64,000 nucleotides of DNA from NCBI RefSeq assembly GCF_018127925.1, contig NZ_CP072347.1:994501-1058500 (forward strand), given 5' to 3'. Source of the DNA: Prevotella melaninogenica (GTDB taxonomy: Bacteria; Bacteroidota; Bacteroidia; Bacteroidales; Bacteroidaceae). Shown one piece after another: positions 55,649 through 64,000 of this stretch. The position numbers and the translations under genes are program-made. Below the pieces are notes generated by a model. It did no database searches and was not told where the DNA came from. It worked only from the letters and a program-made list of their open reading frames with translations. Positions within the stretch are counted from its first letter, which is position 1. Each line of letters starts with the position of its first letter.

Positions 55649-56698
55649 CTATTTTGATGGCTTATAATATCTAAGTATTCCAAGGATCTCTGCGTTTTCA
55701 GCCTTAGAACCAATTGTTATACGCAAGCAATTACCGCATAACGAAACATTAGAACAGTTCCTAACATGAATACCTTTTTCACACAGATAATCATACACAC
55801 TTTGTGCATCTCTCATCTTTGCTAAGAAGAAATTGGCATTCGATGGATAGACTTTCTCACAACAAGCTAAACTCTCGAAGGCAAGAATCATACGCTTACG
55901 CTCTAATAAGAGTATCTTTATCCAATCTTCGATATCATAGCGATGCTTAAGCGCATCAAGCCCCTGCGCTTGTGTCAGTTGGCTGATATGGTAAGGACTA
56001 CTCACTTTGTTGAAGATATTTATAATAGCTTCTTGTGCATAAACCACACCTAAACGGATAGCAGCACTTGCCCATGCCTTAGAGAAAGTGTTGAGTACTA
56101 TCATGTTAGGGAATTCTGACAAACGCTCTCGAAAGATTTGCAGACGTGTGAAATCAGCATAAGCCTCATCAATAATAACAATACCATCAAATCCTTTCAA
56201 GACCTTCTCAACTTCTTCAACATTCAACAAATTGCCGCTTGGGGTATTAGGAGAGCAAAGCCATACTAACTTTGTATGCTTGTCACAAGCCTTTAGAAGT
56301 TCTGCAGCATTTAACTGAAACTCCTCATCCAAAAGTACTGAACGGTATTCAATATCATTTAATCTGACAAAATGTTTGTATAGTTCACAGGTCGGTTCAA
56401 TGGCAACAACATTATCAACCTTTGGCTGACAAAAGATTCGATAGCACATATCTATCGCCTCTGTAGAGCCATTGCTTAAGAAAATCTCCTTAGTTCTAAC
56501 ACCTTTTAGCTTGGCAAGTTCTTCTTTCAACTCTATCTGATTGTCAGAAGGATAGCGGTTAAAAGGTTTGTTATATGGATTTTCATTAGCATCAAGCATA
56601 ATATGTTGAGAATCCCTTACATTCTCTTCAGCTTTTGTTTCAGCGCAAGAGATGAGTTCTCTAATATTTGTTCTAATTAGATTTTGTAAGTTTATCAT
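55649..56698 (-). CDS. hisC: Histidinol-phosphate aminotransferase HisC
   Basis: HisC converts imidazole acetol phosphate and glutamate to histidinol phosphate. The 349-residue protein shows MLDANENPYNKPFNRYP, the LSNGSTEAIDMCYR segment, PNTPSGNLL, IVIIDEAYADFT and the PLP lysine in LNTFSKAWASAAIRLG (about 212), and ends with LRITIGSKAENAEIL. No other histidine gene is adjacent. It converges with yggS. Confidence 0.93.
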   Translation of the reverse strand: MINLQNLIRTNIRELISCAETKAEENVRDSQHIMLDANENPYNKPFNRYPSDNQIELKEELAKLKGVRTKEIFLSNGSTEAIDMCYRIFCQPKVDNVVAIEPTCELYKHFVRLNDIEYRSVLLDEEFQLNAAELLKACDKHTKLVWLCSPNTPSGNLLNVEEVEKVLKGFDGIVIIDEAYADFTRLQIFRERLSEFPNMIVLNTFSKAWASAAIRLGVVYAQEAIINIFNKVSSPYHISQLTQAQGLDALKHRYDIEDWIKILLLERKRMILAFESLACCEKVYPSNANFFLAKMRDAQSVYDYLCEKGIHVRNCSNVSLCGNCLRITIGSKAENAEILGILRYYKPSK

Positions 56699-56749
56699 AT
56701 TATGTTTCTTTGTAGGTTGGTAGTTAATTATTCCAAGAATAACAGCCTT

Positions 56750-57472
56750 TTATCGTCTTCTGAACTCAGCACAAACGATAGATGTTGCAATGGCTACATT
56801 CAAAGACTCTGCCGTTTCACGCTCTGGAGGATAGTTTGGAATCAGAAGCTTTCGATTAATCTTCGTTCTAAGCTGCGAAGATATACCTTTTCCCTCATTT
56901 CCCATTACAATCATTCCGTGATGAGAGAGTTCTTGACTATAAATGTTATTGCCATCCAAAAGCGTGGCATAGATAGGGTAGTCAACAGGGAGATGGTCTA
57001 TCAACTCATTCAAGTTTAAGTAATGAAGCTTTACTCTTGCAATACTTCCCATCGTTGCCTGCACAACCTTTGGATTCCAGCAGTCAGCTGTCTCATGCGA
57101 ACAGAAAATGTTTTCAATACCAAACCAATCTGCAATTCGAATGATTGTACCAAGATTACCAGGGTCTTGCACTCCATCAAGGGATAATACAAGTTGATTA
57201 TCAATGTATTCATTGAACAGGTTTAGGTAATCATTGGTTACTTTACAATCTACTTCTGGCATCTTGAAAACGCCCAAAACAGGCTGTGGATGTTGAAGAA
57301 AAGAAACCTTTTTGATATCTTCAATATCTTCTAAAATTTCATCTGCCACAAACCCTTCGTGTAGCAAATCATTGACAACTTTGGGCCCTTCTGCTACAAA
57401 TAATCCTACTTTCTCTCTTCCTTTTTTCGTCTCAAGAGAACGGATAAGCTTTATCTTATTTTTTGATATCAC
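56750..57472 (-). CDS. SpoU/TrmH-family RNA 2'-O-methyltransferase
   Basis: The 240-residue protein has an N-terminal substrate-binding part (KIKLIRSLETKKGREKVGLF, VAEGPKVVNDLL) and the knotted SPOUT domain with motif 1 DGVQDPGNLGTIIRIADW, motif 2 MVMGNEGKGIS and motif 3 ETAESLNVAIATSIVCAEF. The family methylates ribose 2'-OH in rRNA or tRNA; the target cannot be assigned. It lies 51 bp ahead of hisC on the same strand. Confidence 0.93.
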   Translation of the reverse strand: MISKNKIKLIRSLETKKGREKVGLFVAEGPKVVNDLLHEGFVADEILEDIEDIKKVSFLQHPQPVLGVFKMPEVDCKVTNDYLNLFNEYIDNQLVLSLDGVQDPGNLGTIIRIADWFGIENIFCSHETADCWNPKVVQATMGSIARVKLHYLNLNELIDHLPVDYPIYATLLDGNNIYSQELSHHGMIVMGNEGKGISSQLRTKINRKLLIPNYPPERETAESLNVAIATSIVCAEFRRR

Positions 57473-57532
57473 TTCGCAAATTTACAAAAAACTATCCACT
57501 CGCCGACTATTACTTCTTAACTTTTTACTACC

Positions 57533-57796
57533 TTTGCATAAAATAAGCTGCGTTCGGCAAATTGAAAGTCTACTTTCTTTGCGCTCACTTGCATTATTTT
57601 TGCATAAAATAAGCTACGCTCGGCAAATCGAAAGTAAACTTTCTTTGCGCTCACTTGCATTATTTTTGCATAAAATAAGCTGCGTTCAGCAAATAGAAAG
57701 TCAACCTTCTTTGCGATTACGTATATTATTTTTGCATAAAATAAGTTGCGCTCGGCAAATTGAAAGTCTACTTTCTTTGCGATTACGTATATTATT
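57533..57796 (+). repeat. 66-bp tandem array, four units, ahead of a tamL homologue
   Basis: Four units start at 57533, 57599, 57665 and 57731, each beginning TTTGCATAAAATAAGCTGCG (or close). Each holds the small hairpin GAAAGTCTACTTTC-type and ends in TATTTTTG, which resembles the -7 promoter box. The 66-bp period is a multiple of three, so a repeated frame appears but is not a gene. It fills most of the 349 bp before tamL. Confidence 0.9.
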
Positions 57797-57821
57797 TTGG
57801 GATTAACAAATTAGGATATCA

Positions 57822-60086
57822 ATGCTATTTCCAAAGTCACATAGATTTCTCACACCCCTCCTTATCGTTATGACTACACTTGTTGTCATAGCGTGTTCAT
57901 CAGATAAGTTTGTTCCTGATGGGCAATATCTTTTGGATAAGGTAGAGCTACGTTCTGACAGAAAGGACATTAACTCATCACTTCTGATGCAGTATGTACG
58001 TCAAAAAGGTAACTCACGTTGGTTCTCTCTCTTTAAGATTCCATTAGGAACTTACGCTATGGCGGGAGAAGATACTACGAAATGGATTAACCGTACACTA
58101 CGTAGAATGGGAGAGGAACCCGTATTGTATGATTCTGTTCAGGCTCGCCTTTCTTCAGAAGATTTGACGGTTGCTATGCAAAATATGGGGTATATGAATG
58201 CAACAGTAGACATAGAGAAAAAGGTTAAAGGAAAGAAACTGACCCTTAACTACCTACTTCACCCAGGCAATCCTTATATTATTGATCGATTTAACTACGA
58301 GATAGAGGATTCAGTTATTGAAAAAGTACTTGCTCCTCACCTCAAAAAAGATACTGAACGACCACATCAGTTTACCGTTACTTCCTTGGATGACGAGCGT
58401 AAAAGACTGACACATATCTTGAATGACTCTGGTTTTTACAGATTTCATAAGGACTTCATGTATTATACTGCAGACTCTACGCAAGGTAGACAGCATGTAA
58501 ACGTGACCTTACACTTAATGAAATACGTTGAGAATAGCGATGCAGAACCAACATTACACCCACGCTATGTCATCAATAACGTCAATTTTATTCCAGGTGA
58601 TTCAACAGGTTTTCATCTTAGAAAAGGAGTATTGGAAGACAATACACTAATAGAAAAAGGCAAATACTTCTCGGCAACAGACTTACAAAAAACTTATAAC
58701 AACTTCTCTCGACTTGGTGCAGTACGCTATACGAACATCAATTTTAGGGAAGTTCCTCGCTATGACAGTTTGGTGATAGGTAAGACATTTACCTATACAA
58801 CATCTTCTACACATTATTTAGATGCTGATATTCAAGTTTCAAACAATAAGCCAAACACCATCTCTTTCCAACCAGAAGGAACAAATACAGCAGGAGATTT
58901 AGGTGCAGCAGCCGTACTTTCTTATCAGAATAGGAACCTTTTTAGAGGTAGTGAACATTTAAGTTTAGAGTTCCGTGCAGCCTTTGAGGCAATCAAAGGT
59001 CTTGAGGGCTATAAGAATAGTGATTATGAGGAGTATAGTGTACAAGCACATCTACAGTTCCCTCGCTTCTTGGCTCCTTTCATATCAAAGAACTTTAAAA
59101 GAAAGAGTAGTGCCACATCAGAGGTATCTGTGGGCTGGAATCTGCAAAACAGACCAGAGTTCCACCGTCGAGTCTTTTCTTCTGCATGGAAATATCATTG
59201 GTCGGATCCAGTTCGTCACCTGACCTATGACTTTGATCTCCTTAATCTCAGCTATGTATATATGCCCTGGATTAGTGAGACTTTTAAGCATGATTACCTC
59301 GACAATGCGACAACACGCAATGCCATCCTTCGATATAACTATCAAGATTTGTTTATTTTACGAACAGGTTTTGGCGTGAATTACAGTGGTGCAAACCAAG
59401 CTTTCAGAGCAAGAATGGAGTTGGCAGGCAACTTACTGAATGGCTTGAGTGGTGTCTTCAACTTTAAAAAGAATAGCGAAGGGAAACGAACACTTTTCAA
59501 TATTGCCTATGCACAATATGCAAAGTTCGACTTCGATTATACCAAGATACTACGATTTGACGAGCGTAACTCCTTAGCCTTACATGGTGGCTTGGGCATT
59601 GCGATACCTTACGGCAATAGTACTGTACTTCCATTTGAGAAACGTTATTTCTCTGGTGGTGCCAACTCTGTTCGCGGTTGGAGTGTAAGAGAGTTGGGAC
59701 CGGGTAAGTTTAAGGGTGTTGATGGTCGAATAGACTTTATCAACCAGACTGGTGATATGAAGCTTGATTTAAATGCGGAGTATCGTACACATCTGTTTTG
59801 GAAACTTGATGCAGCAGCCTTCATAGATGCAGGAAACATCTGGACGCTGCGTGATTATGCTGACCAACCAGGCGGACAGTTTAGCTTTAAGAGTTTCTAT
59901 AATCAAATAGCGGTTGCATACGGACTTGGTTTACGACTCAATTTCGATTACTTCATACTTCGATTTGATGGTGGTATGAAAGCCATTAACCCTGCTTATA
60001 CAAGTACGGAAGAGCATTATGCTTTATGGCATCCAAATCTAAAACGAGACTTTACGTTCCATTTTGCCGTAGGACTTCCATTTTAG
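57822..60086 (+). CDS. Second TamL-like BamA-family outer-membrane lipoprotein
   Basis: The 754-residue protein has a lipoprotein signal (VVIACSSDKF, Cys near 25), POTRA-like domains (about 90-330) and a BamA-type barrel. The strand-6 motif is YFSGGANSVRGWSVRELGPG, nearer the BamA consensus (VRG) than the copy beside tamB; the protein ends in FAVGLPF with terminal Phe. The family's BamA itself is not lipidated, so this is a TamL-type protein. It has no tamB next to it, and its upstream region is the 66-bp tandem array. Partner and cargo are unknown. Confidence 0.9.
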   Translation: MLFPKSHRFLTPLLIVMTTLVVIACSSDKFVPDGQYLLDKVELRSDRKDINSSLLMQYVRQKGNSRWFSLFKIPLGTYAMAGEDTTKWINRTLRRMGEEPVLYDSVQARLSSEDLTVAMQNMGYMNATVDIEKKVKGKKLTLNYLLHPGNPYIIDRFNYEIEDSVIEKVLAPHLKKDTERPHQFTVTSLDDERKRLTHILNDSGFYRFHKDFMYYTADSTQGRQHVNVTLHLMKYVENSDAEPTLHPRYVINNVNFIPGDSTGFHLRKGVLEDNTLIEKGKYFSATDLQKTYNNFSRLGAVRYTNINFREVPRYDSLVIGKTFTYTTSSTHYLDADIQVSNNKPNTISFQPEGTNTAGDLGAAAVLSYQNRNLFRGSEHLSLEFRAAFEAIKGLEGYKNSDYEEYSVQAHLQFPRFLAPFISKNFKRKSSATSEVSVGWNLQNRPEFHRRVFSSAWKYHWSDPVRHLTYDFDLLNLSYVYMPWISETFKHDYLDNATTRNAILRYNYQDLFILRTGFGVNYSGANQAFRARMELAGNLLNGLSGVFNFKKNSEGKRTLFNIAYAQYAKFDFDYTKILRFDERNSLALHGGLGIAIPYGNSTVLPFEKRYFSGGANSVRGWSVRELGPGKFKGVDGRIDFINQTGDMKLDLNAEYRTHLFWKLDAAAFIDAGNIWTLRDYADQPGGQFSFKSFYNQIAVAYGLGLRLNFDYFILRFDGGMKAINPAYTSTEEHYALWHPNLKRDFTFHFAVGLPF

Positions 60087-60160
60087 TCATTTCATAGATA
60101 CTTTTATGTTTAATTATTCCTAAAAGTAAAGTGTATAATAAGGCAAACATAAACAATAAT

Positions 60161-60191
60161 TTTGTCTATCAAAATACTTTTGTTACATTTG
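60161..60191 (+). promoter_or_regulatory. Promoter of the MBL-fold gene
   Basis: TTTG (60161-60164), a 19-bp spacer and TACATTTG (60184-60191) match the Bacteroidota consensus exactly. The gene starts 17 bp downstream, leaving a very short leader. Confidence 0.75.
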
Positions 60192-60208
60192 CCTAAAATA
60201 AGAAAATA

Positions 60209-61015
60209 ATGCTGAGGTTTTTATCTTTCGGCAGTGGTAGTAGTGGTAATTGCTATCTTTTATATACTGACACAGACTGTCTAATGATTGATTGTGGTGT
60301 TGGTATTCGTTCATTAAAGAAGTATTTCCACAACTATGGTCTGCAATTAAATATGGTTCATAATGTGCTTATCACCCATGATCATGCCGATCATGTGAAG
60401 TCAGTTGGTTCTATAAGTGGTGATTTGCAACTACCTGTATATACAACAGAAGATGTTCATAGAGGAATTAGTCAGAACTGGTGTGTAAGACGTAAAGTCG
60501 ATCAACAATACGTTAGATTCATAAAAAAGGGTGAAGAGATTACTATTGGTGAATTTAAAGTAACGCCTTTCGGAGTACCCCATGATAGCACAGACTGTGT
60601 TGGTTATTCCGTAGAATATGAGGGTATTCGATTTACATTAATCACCGATTGTGGACATATCACAGATGAGATTGCACAGTTTATTTCTATCTCTAATTAC
60701 TTGGTAATAGAGGCAAACCATGAACCAGAGAAGTTGGCTGCAGGTCCATATCCACGCCATTTAAAGGAACGTATCAGTGGACCAAACGGACATCTAAGTA
60801 ATGAGGCCTGTGCAAAAGCACTTGTAGAGAATGCTTCACCTGCTTTACGCCATGTATGGTTATGCCATCTGAGTGACGAGAATAATCATCCAGAATTAGC
60901 TAAGAAGACAATTGAAGCTGTTTTACGTGATAGTGGAATAATCATTGGAAAGGAATTCACACTTGAAGTATTGAAACGTAAAATACCAAGTGAAATGTAT
61001 GAATTAAATCCTTAA
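60209..61015 (+). CDS. MBL-fold metallo-hydrolase, YycJ-like
   Basis: The 268-residue protein has the MBL-fold start LSFGSGSSGNCYLL, the metal-binding THDHADHVKSV (about 60-70), later His in VPHDSTDC and ITDCGHITDE, and WLCHLSDENNHPE near the C-terminus. The pattern fits the YycJ/WalJ group, single-domain hydrolases proposed to act on nucleic acids or cyclic nucleotides. It is preceded by a full promoter and is likely monocistronic. Confidence 0.9.
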   Translation: MLRFLSFGSGSSGNCYLLYTDTDCLMIDCGVGIRSLKKYFHNYGLQLNMVHNVLITHDHADHVKSVGSISGDLQLPVYTTEDVHRGISQNWCVRRKVDQQYVRFIKKGEEITIGEFKVTPFGVPHDSTDCVGYSVEYEGIRFTLITDCGHITDEIAQFISISNYLVIEANHEPEKLAAGPYPRHLKERISGPNGHLSNEACAKALVENASPALRHVWLCHLSDENNHPELAKKTIEAVLRDSGIIIGKEFTLEVLKRKIPSEMYELNP

Positions 61016-61213
61016 AGATTCTTTTTTTACTAAACATACAAGCATTGTATTTACCTATAAATCAATAAGTTTTGAATCTATAAGTAATATCAACCCTTTA
61101 ATTCAATAGCATTTTTTAACTATTTAATTGTGTAATTATTACAAAATACTTGTAACTTTGCAAGCGATATAATTCAAATTAAATTTATTTTTAACATTAT
61201 AAACAGAAGCATT

Positions 61214-61378
61214 ATGAAGAAGTACGAATGCGAGACATGTGGTTATATTTATGACCCAGAACTTGGTGATCCAGATAGTGGCATTGAGCCAGGTACAGCA
61301 TTTGAGGATATTCCAGATGATTGGGTTTGCCCTCTTTGCGGTGTAGGTAAGGATGATTTCACTCCAGTTGAAGAGTAA
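61214..61378 (+). CDS. Rubredoxin
   Basis: A 54-residue protein, [20 protein letters not shown] at the N-terminus and [13 protein letters not shown] near the C-terminus. The two CxxCG pairs (Cys6/9 and Cys39/42) bind one iron. Rubredoxins pass single electrons, in anaerobes often to superoxide reductase or peroxidase systems. A -7 box TAACTTTG at 61153-61160 precedes it, and a rho-independent terminator follows at 61401. Confidence 0.95.
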   Translation: MKKYECETCGYIYDPELGDPDSGIEPGTAFEDIPDDWVCPLCGVGKDDFTPVEE

Positions 61379-61400
61379 TCAATTTACAACTATAGAATTA

Positions 61401-61435
61401 AAGCCTGCTCATTTTAATGAGTGGGCTTTTTTTTT
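61401..61435 (+). terminator. Rho-independent terminator of rubredoxin
   Basis: AAGCCTGCTCATT (61401-61413) pairs with AATGAGTGGGCTT (61416-61428) except for two positions, followed by a run of T. Confidence 0.9.
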
Positions 61436-61662
61436 GGTATGCTACAAGTAGTTATCTTACCAAAGTTTCCTATTTGCTGTATTATTCCATTCTATACTTA
61501 TCATACCAAGCAGATATACCAGAAAACATTAATAGGAATAGGCCTTTTCATCTATCGAAAACACTCTTTTATTCAAAGAATAATCATATATACGCTTTGA
61601 AAAATATTGACATAAATTCTTATGCTTCGCAGCTAAAAATCATAAGAAAAGTCCCTTTTTTT

Positions 61663-61819
61663 GCGTGTTTATAACCTCCTGTTAATCAGAATGTTGAAAA
61701 CCTCTGCAAAAAAGGTGCTTAGTTGGGCTTCAAAAGGGCGTTACTTTGACATCAAAAGGGCATCTTTTCAAAGCCAATTAAGCCTTAATTCAAGTCCTAA
61801 TGAGCATCAATAGACATTT
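61663..61819 (+). repeat. Dispersed 22-bp-period repeat, family A copy 4
   Basis: A 47-bp leader (61663-61709) precedes units starting at 61710, 61732, 61754, 61776 and 61798 (AAAAGGTGCTTA, AAAAGGGCGTTA, AAAAGGGCATCT, AATTAAGCCTTA, TAATGAGCATCA). The tail GTGAAAAATATTTACA follows. The spacing equals copies 2 and 3 exactly. Confidence 0.88.
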
Positions 61820-61978
61820 GAGCTGTGAAAAATATTTACATATAAGGTCGTTTACTGTCTTCTGCTGTATCTCGTTTTGCTGTTGTCATATTATGTAAGG
61901 TCAATCAGGAAATCCAATTTTTGGAGATAAATAAAAGGAGAAAAAGATCTATTATTTCAGAGAGAAAAAGGTATAGTA

Positions 61979-62012
61979 TTTGTTAATTAATCAAGAAAAA
62001 AGGTTATCTTTG
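61979..62012 (+). promoter_or_regulatory. Promoter candidate for the secreted unknown
   Basis: TTTG (61979-61982) and TATCTTTG (62005-62012) with a 22-bp spacer, slightly longer than usual. The start is 38 bp downstream. Confidence 0.55.
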
Positions 62013-62050
62013 CAAACAAATCATCTTAATATTTAATTTTAATAAACAAT

Positions 62051-63532
62051 ATGAAGAAAACAGTATTAGGCTTCATCGCCAGCTTCATGGTGCTTTCCGC
62101 ACATGCCCAGGATATGAAAATAAAGAAGGGAACGGTATTACTTAATGAAACACCAGTAGCGCTTCTAAAAGAAGAGAAAAGAACGTGCGAATTGTCTACA
62201 CTTGATGGGAAGCAAGTTCTTACGTTTTTCATTACCAATAAGACGAAACAAGGCATCAGCGCGCCAGAAGAGTGGCTTAAGTTTATATCGCCTGAGGGTG
62301 CAGTCTTTGAATTACCTAATCCGCAAGATAGGATAGTTCTGTCCAATACGAAGTTTTTTGCCTACAAACTATTAGATAGCAAGCCCAATCTCCTCGCAGT
62401 GAACGGCATCAAGAAATCTATCATTGATAACCTCTTCGCACAGGGTTCATGCCCTTTCTCTGCAAAATGGGACAGCATCTATACCGTTGTTAAAAAGATG
62501 GAGAAAGCCGATGAAGAATTTACAGCACAGCATCCTTTCTTCATCAATGACGATGGCGACATTATCATCAACAAGGTGATGGTGGGTAAGGTTCTTGTCA
62601 ATGAACCATCATTGGGCAAAAGAAACTATTATATTAAGGACCGCGTGGGCAACCAAGTTGCCGAGATTAAACTGGAATCGTGGACTAACAGCGAGAATTT
62701 CAGCAATATAACAACCTGTGATGATAGGAAACTTCCTTTCTTAGAATACAAGACGGCATTTAAACTCTCTGAGAACGAGATGGCACATCGTATGGTGTCT
62801 AAACTACTTGCAAACGGCTATACATTGGGAGATATGACGGAGGACGTTAAGCAGCGACTGGCTAACAAGGCTAAGGCAGAGGAACAACAGGCTGTTGAGA
62901 AAGAACAACAGTTGGTGAACGATGCTAAAAAAGCTTCCGTGAACATCTATAATATGCCTGGCAAGGTGGTACTTGCTGATGGCACGACACACGAGGGAAA
63001 CATCACCATCATCTATGAATCTATTGAAAAGAAGATGGGTAAAGGCACTAATGGAATTCTCGATCTTGATGCTCCGGCAATGGGTTCTTCTGTAACACTA
63101 ACACACAATGATGCAAACGGCAATACTGAACAGAGGTTCAAGGCTGCTGACAACGTAACCGTCTATGCTGGTGGTAAGACCTATATCGGTACAAAGGGTT
63201 TAAAAGACAGTGCGTTAAGAAATGCTGGTGGTAGCAGTTCTATCAATATCGGAACACGTCATCCGCAGTTCTTCGAGGTTCTCTTTACCGATGGAAAAGG
63301 CAATTATATTCTGCAACATCCATTAGATAAAGACGAACTTTATTTGAAGTTGAAGGACAAAAATGGAGCTATCTATCTTGGCGATAAAGCCTTATTAGGT
63401 ACACGAAGTGAGAAGACAAGAATAAAACTGACGGCTGAATATCTGGATACCCCAAGTATGGATGCCGCTAAGTATGACACTCGTACGAAAGAAGGACTGC
63501 AACAACTTATTGCAGATTATGCAAAAAAATAG
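62051..63532 (+). CDS. Secreted protein of unknown function
   Basis: The 493-residue protein has a signal peptide (MKKTVLGFIASFMVLSAHAQ, cleavage after HAQ). An N-terminal half contains a repeated strand pattern (MKIKKGTVLLNETPVALLK and later INKVMVGKVLVNEP). A basic coiled segment rich in Lys/Gln/Glu lies near 270-298 (KAKAEEQQAVEKEQQLVNDA). A C-terminal half holds GKVVLADGTTHEGNITI and VYAGGKTYIGTKGL. I do not recognise the family. It is preceded by a promoter candidate and followed by a hairpin, so it is probably a single-gene unit. Confidence 0.8.
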   Translation: MKKTVLGFIASFMVLSAHAQDMKIKKGTVLLNETPVALLKEEKRTCELSTLDGKQVLTFFITNKTKQGISAPEEWLKFISPEGAVFELPNPQDRIVLSNTKFFAYKLLDSKPNLLAVNGIKKSIIDNLFAQGSCPFSAKWDSIYTVVKKMEKADEEFTAQHPFFINDDGDIIINKVMVGKVLVNEPSLGKRNYYIKDRVGNQVAEIKLESWTNSENFSNITTCDDRKLPFLEYKTAFKLSENEMAHRMVSKLLANGYTLGDMTEDVKQRLANKAKAEEQQAVEKEQQLVNDAKKASVNIYNMPGKVVLADGTTHEGNITIIYESIEKKMGKGTNGILDLDAPAMGSSVTLTHNDANGNTEQRFKAADNVTVYAGGKTYIGTKGLKDSALRNAGGSSSINIGTRHPQFFEVLFTDGKGNYILQHPLDKDELYLKLKDKNGAIYLGDKALLGTRSEKTRIKLTAEYLDTPSMDAAKYDTRTKEGLQQLIADYAKK

Positions 63533-63544
63533 AAGATAATCGTT

Positions 63545-63574
63545 CTCTAATCCCTTCGAGAGGAGGGATTAGAG
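63545..63574 (+). terminator. Hairpin terminator after the secreted unknown
   Basis: CTCTAATCCCT (63545-63555) pairs perfectly with AGGGATTAGAG (63564-63574) around an 8-base loop. The following T content is modest. Confidence 0.75.
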
Positions 63575-63764
63575 CGAGATACTTGTTGTTTTAGATAATT
63601 GGTTTGTGTTGTAATCTCAACTTTTTTATTCTACAGGCATGAAATCAAATAATTTTATGTAAGTTTGCAAAGTATAAAAATCAATACTTGGCAAATAAGC
63701 TGTATGCTTCTTCTGCCTTGCTCATATAGTTTATTCATTGTTTAAAAATAAAATGATTTGATTA

Positions 63765-64000
63765 ATGATTGACGTCAAAGTAAAAGATAGCGATATACGC
63801 AAAGCCGTTGAAGAAGGAATGGACAGTTTTGTTCAGGTCTTTGTTGATGCCATTGGCAATGCAATAGATAATAAGTTGACATTGGAAGCTATGCAGCAAC
63901 TAAATGCTGATCAGATAACACTATTGGCATGGAGTTATCTTCATCAAGAAGTGATGGATGGCGGTTATGTCCAATTGATATACAATGGTTATGGTGCTTT
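63765..64000 (+). CDS. DMP19-family (DUF4375) protein, 3' partial
   Basis: Seventy-eight codons are visible from ATG at 63765 (MIDVKVKDSDIRKAVEEGMD) to the right end of the window. The segment LLAWSYLHQEVMDGGYVQLI and the following YNGYGAF match the DMP19/DUF4375 fold, whose founding member is a DNA mimic protein; most bacterial members are uncharacterised. A -7 box TAAGTTTG lies at 63660-63667. An ATG at 63753 is closed at once by a stop, so 63765 is the start. Confidence 0.8.
   Translation, partial: MIDVKVKDSDIRKAVEEGMDSFVQVFVDAIGNAIDNKLTLEAMQQLNADQITLLAWSYLHQEVMDGGYVQLIYNGYGA

Larger units (their letters stand above)
61379..62050. other. Gene-free region between rubredoxin and the secreted unknown
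   Basis: About 670 bp. It contains the rubredoxin terminator, a family A repeat (61663-61819) and the promoter candidate at 61979-62012. An 85-codon plus-strand frame at 61417-61674 crosses the terminator and lacks a start signal; it was rejected. Confidence 0.65.

Noticed and set aside
57312-57806. A 164-codon plus-strand frame with four 22-residue repeats
   Set aside because: It is produced by the 66-bp tandem DNA repeat (66 is divisible by three), lies partly over the start of the methyltransferase on the other strand, and has no promoter or ribosome site.
61417-61674. An 85-codon frame after rubredoxin
   Set aside because: It starts inside the rubredoxin terminator and has biased AT-rich content without a start signal.

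Overview
The window is a 64-kb stretch of a Bacteroidota chromosome, most likely an oral-type Prevotella. The evidence is low-GC intergenic DNA, promoters of the Bacteroidota type (TTTG, about 19-20 bp, TAnnTTTG) and clade-typical genes: BatD/BatE, TamB-TamL, DUF4494, a DUF2027-Smr protein, an OmpA/TPR lipoprotein like PorE, and a plug-domain outer-membrane protein. Species cannot be fixed from the sequence alone. No rRNA, tRNA or CRISPR array was recognised.

Layout. 1-6.9 kb: the 3' end of a BatD-BatE fusion, a PAP2 phosphatase, queA, a DUF2027-Smr protein, nadE and a small secreted protein. 7.17-8.48 kb: an intact ISL3-type insertion sequence with inverted ends and a perfect 8-bp target duplication, followed by a 233-bp inverted-repeat element. 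9.1-11.9 kb: a large outer-membrane barrel protein. 12.1-14.7 kb: gyrA. 14.8-19.8 kb: three paralogous secreted TPR proteins and a DEAD-box-type helicase. 20.0-25.0 kb: a serine locus (serC, serA, DUF1015) followed by yigZ and a winged-helix/DNA-glycosylase fusion. 25.6-33.2 kb: tamB-tamL. 33.8-41.7 kb, minus strand: mutS2, a PorE-like protein, an rRNA m5C methyltransferase, thyA, folA. 42.4-47.0 kb: an MG2/plug protein, then lepA and a Crp-type regulator on the minus strand. 47.2-52.5 kb: a lipoprotein, a Y-family polymerase with a YolD-like partner, two unknown envelope proteins and a LolC/E-type permease. 52.8-57.5 kb: aminotransferase, DUF4494, yggS, hisC and a SpoU-type methyltransferase. 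57.8-64 kb: a second TamL-like protein, an MBL-fold hydrolase, rubredoxin, a secreted unknown and the start of a DMP19-family gene.

The genes are mostly core: envelope biogenesis (TamB/TamL, LolC/E-like, PorE-like), nucleotide and cofactor metabolism (ThyA-FolA, NadE), serine synthesis, translation and tRNA modification (QueA, LepA, methyltransferases) and DNA maintenance (GyrA, MutS2, Y-polymerase, glycosylase). The most unusual content is between genes. Two dispersed repeat families, called A and B here, both have a strict 22-bp period and occur four times each; family A copies share a nearly fixed 157-bp layout despite divergent sequence. There is also a 66-bp tandem array ahead of the second tamL, a nested 233-bp inverted repeat, an AT-rich repeat family (C) and an octamer array (D). 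I did not recognise families A and B as anything described.
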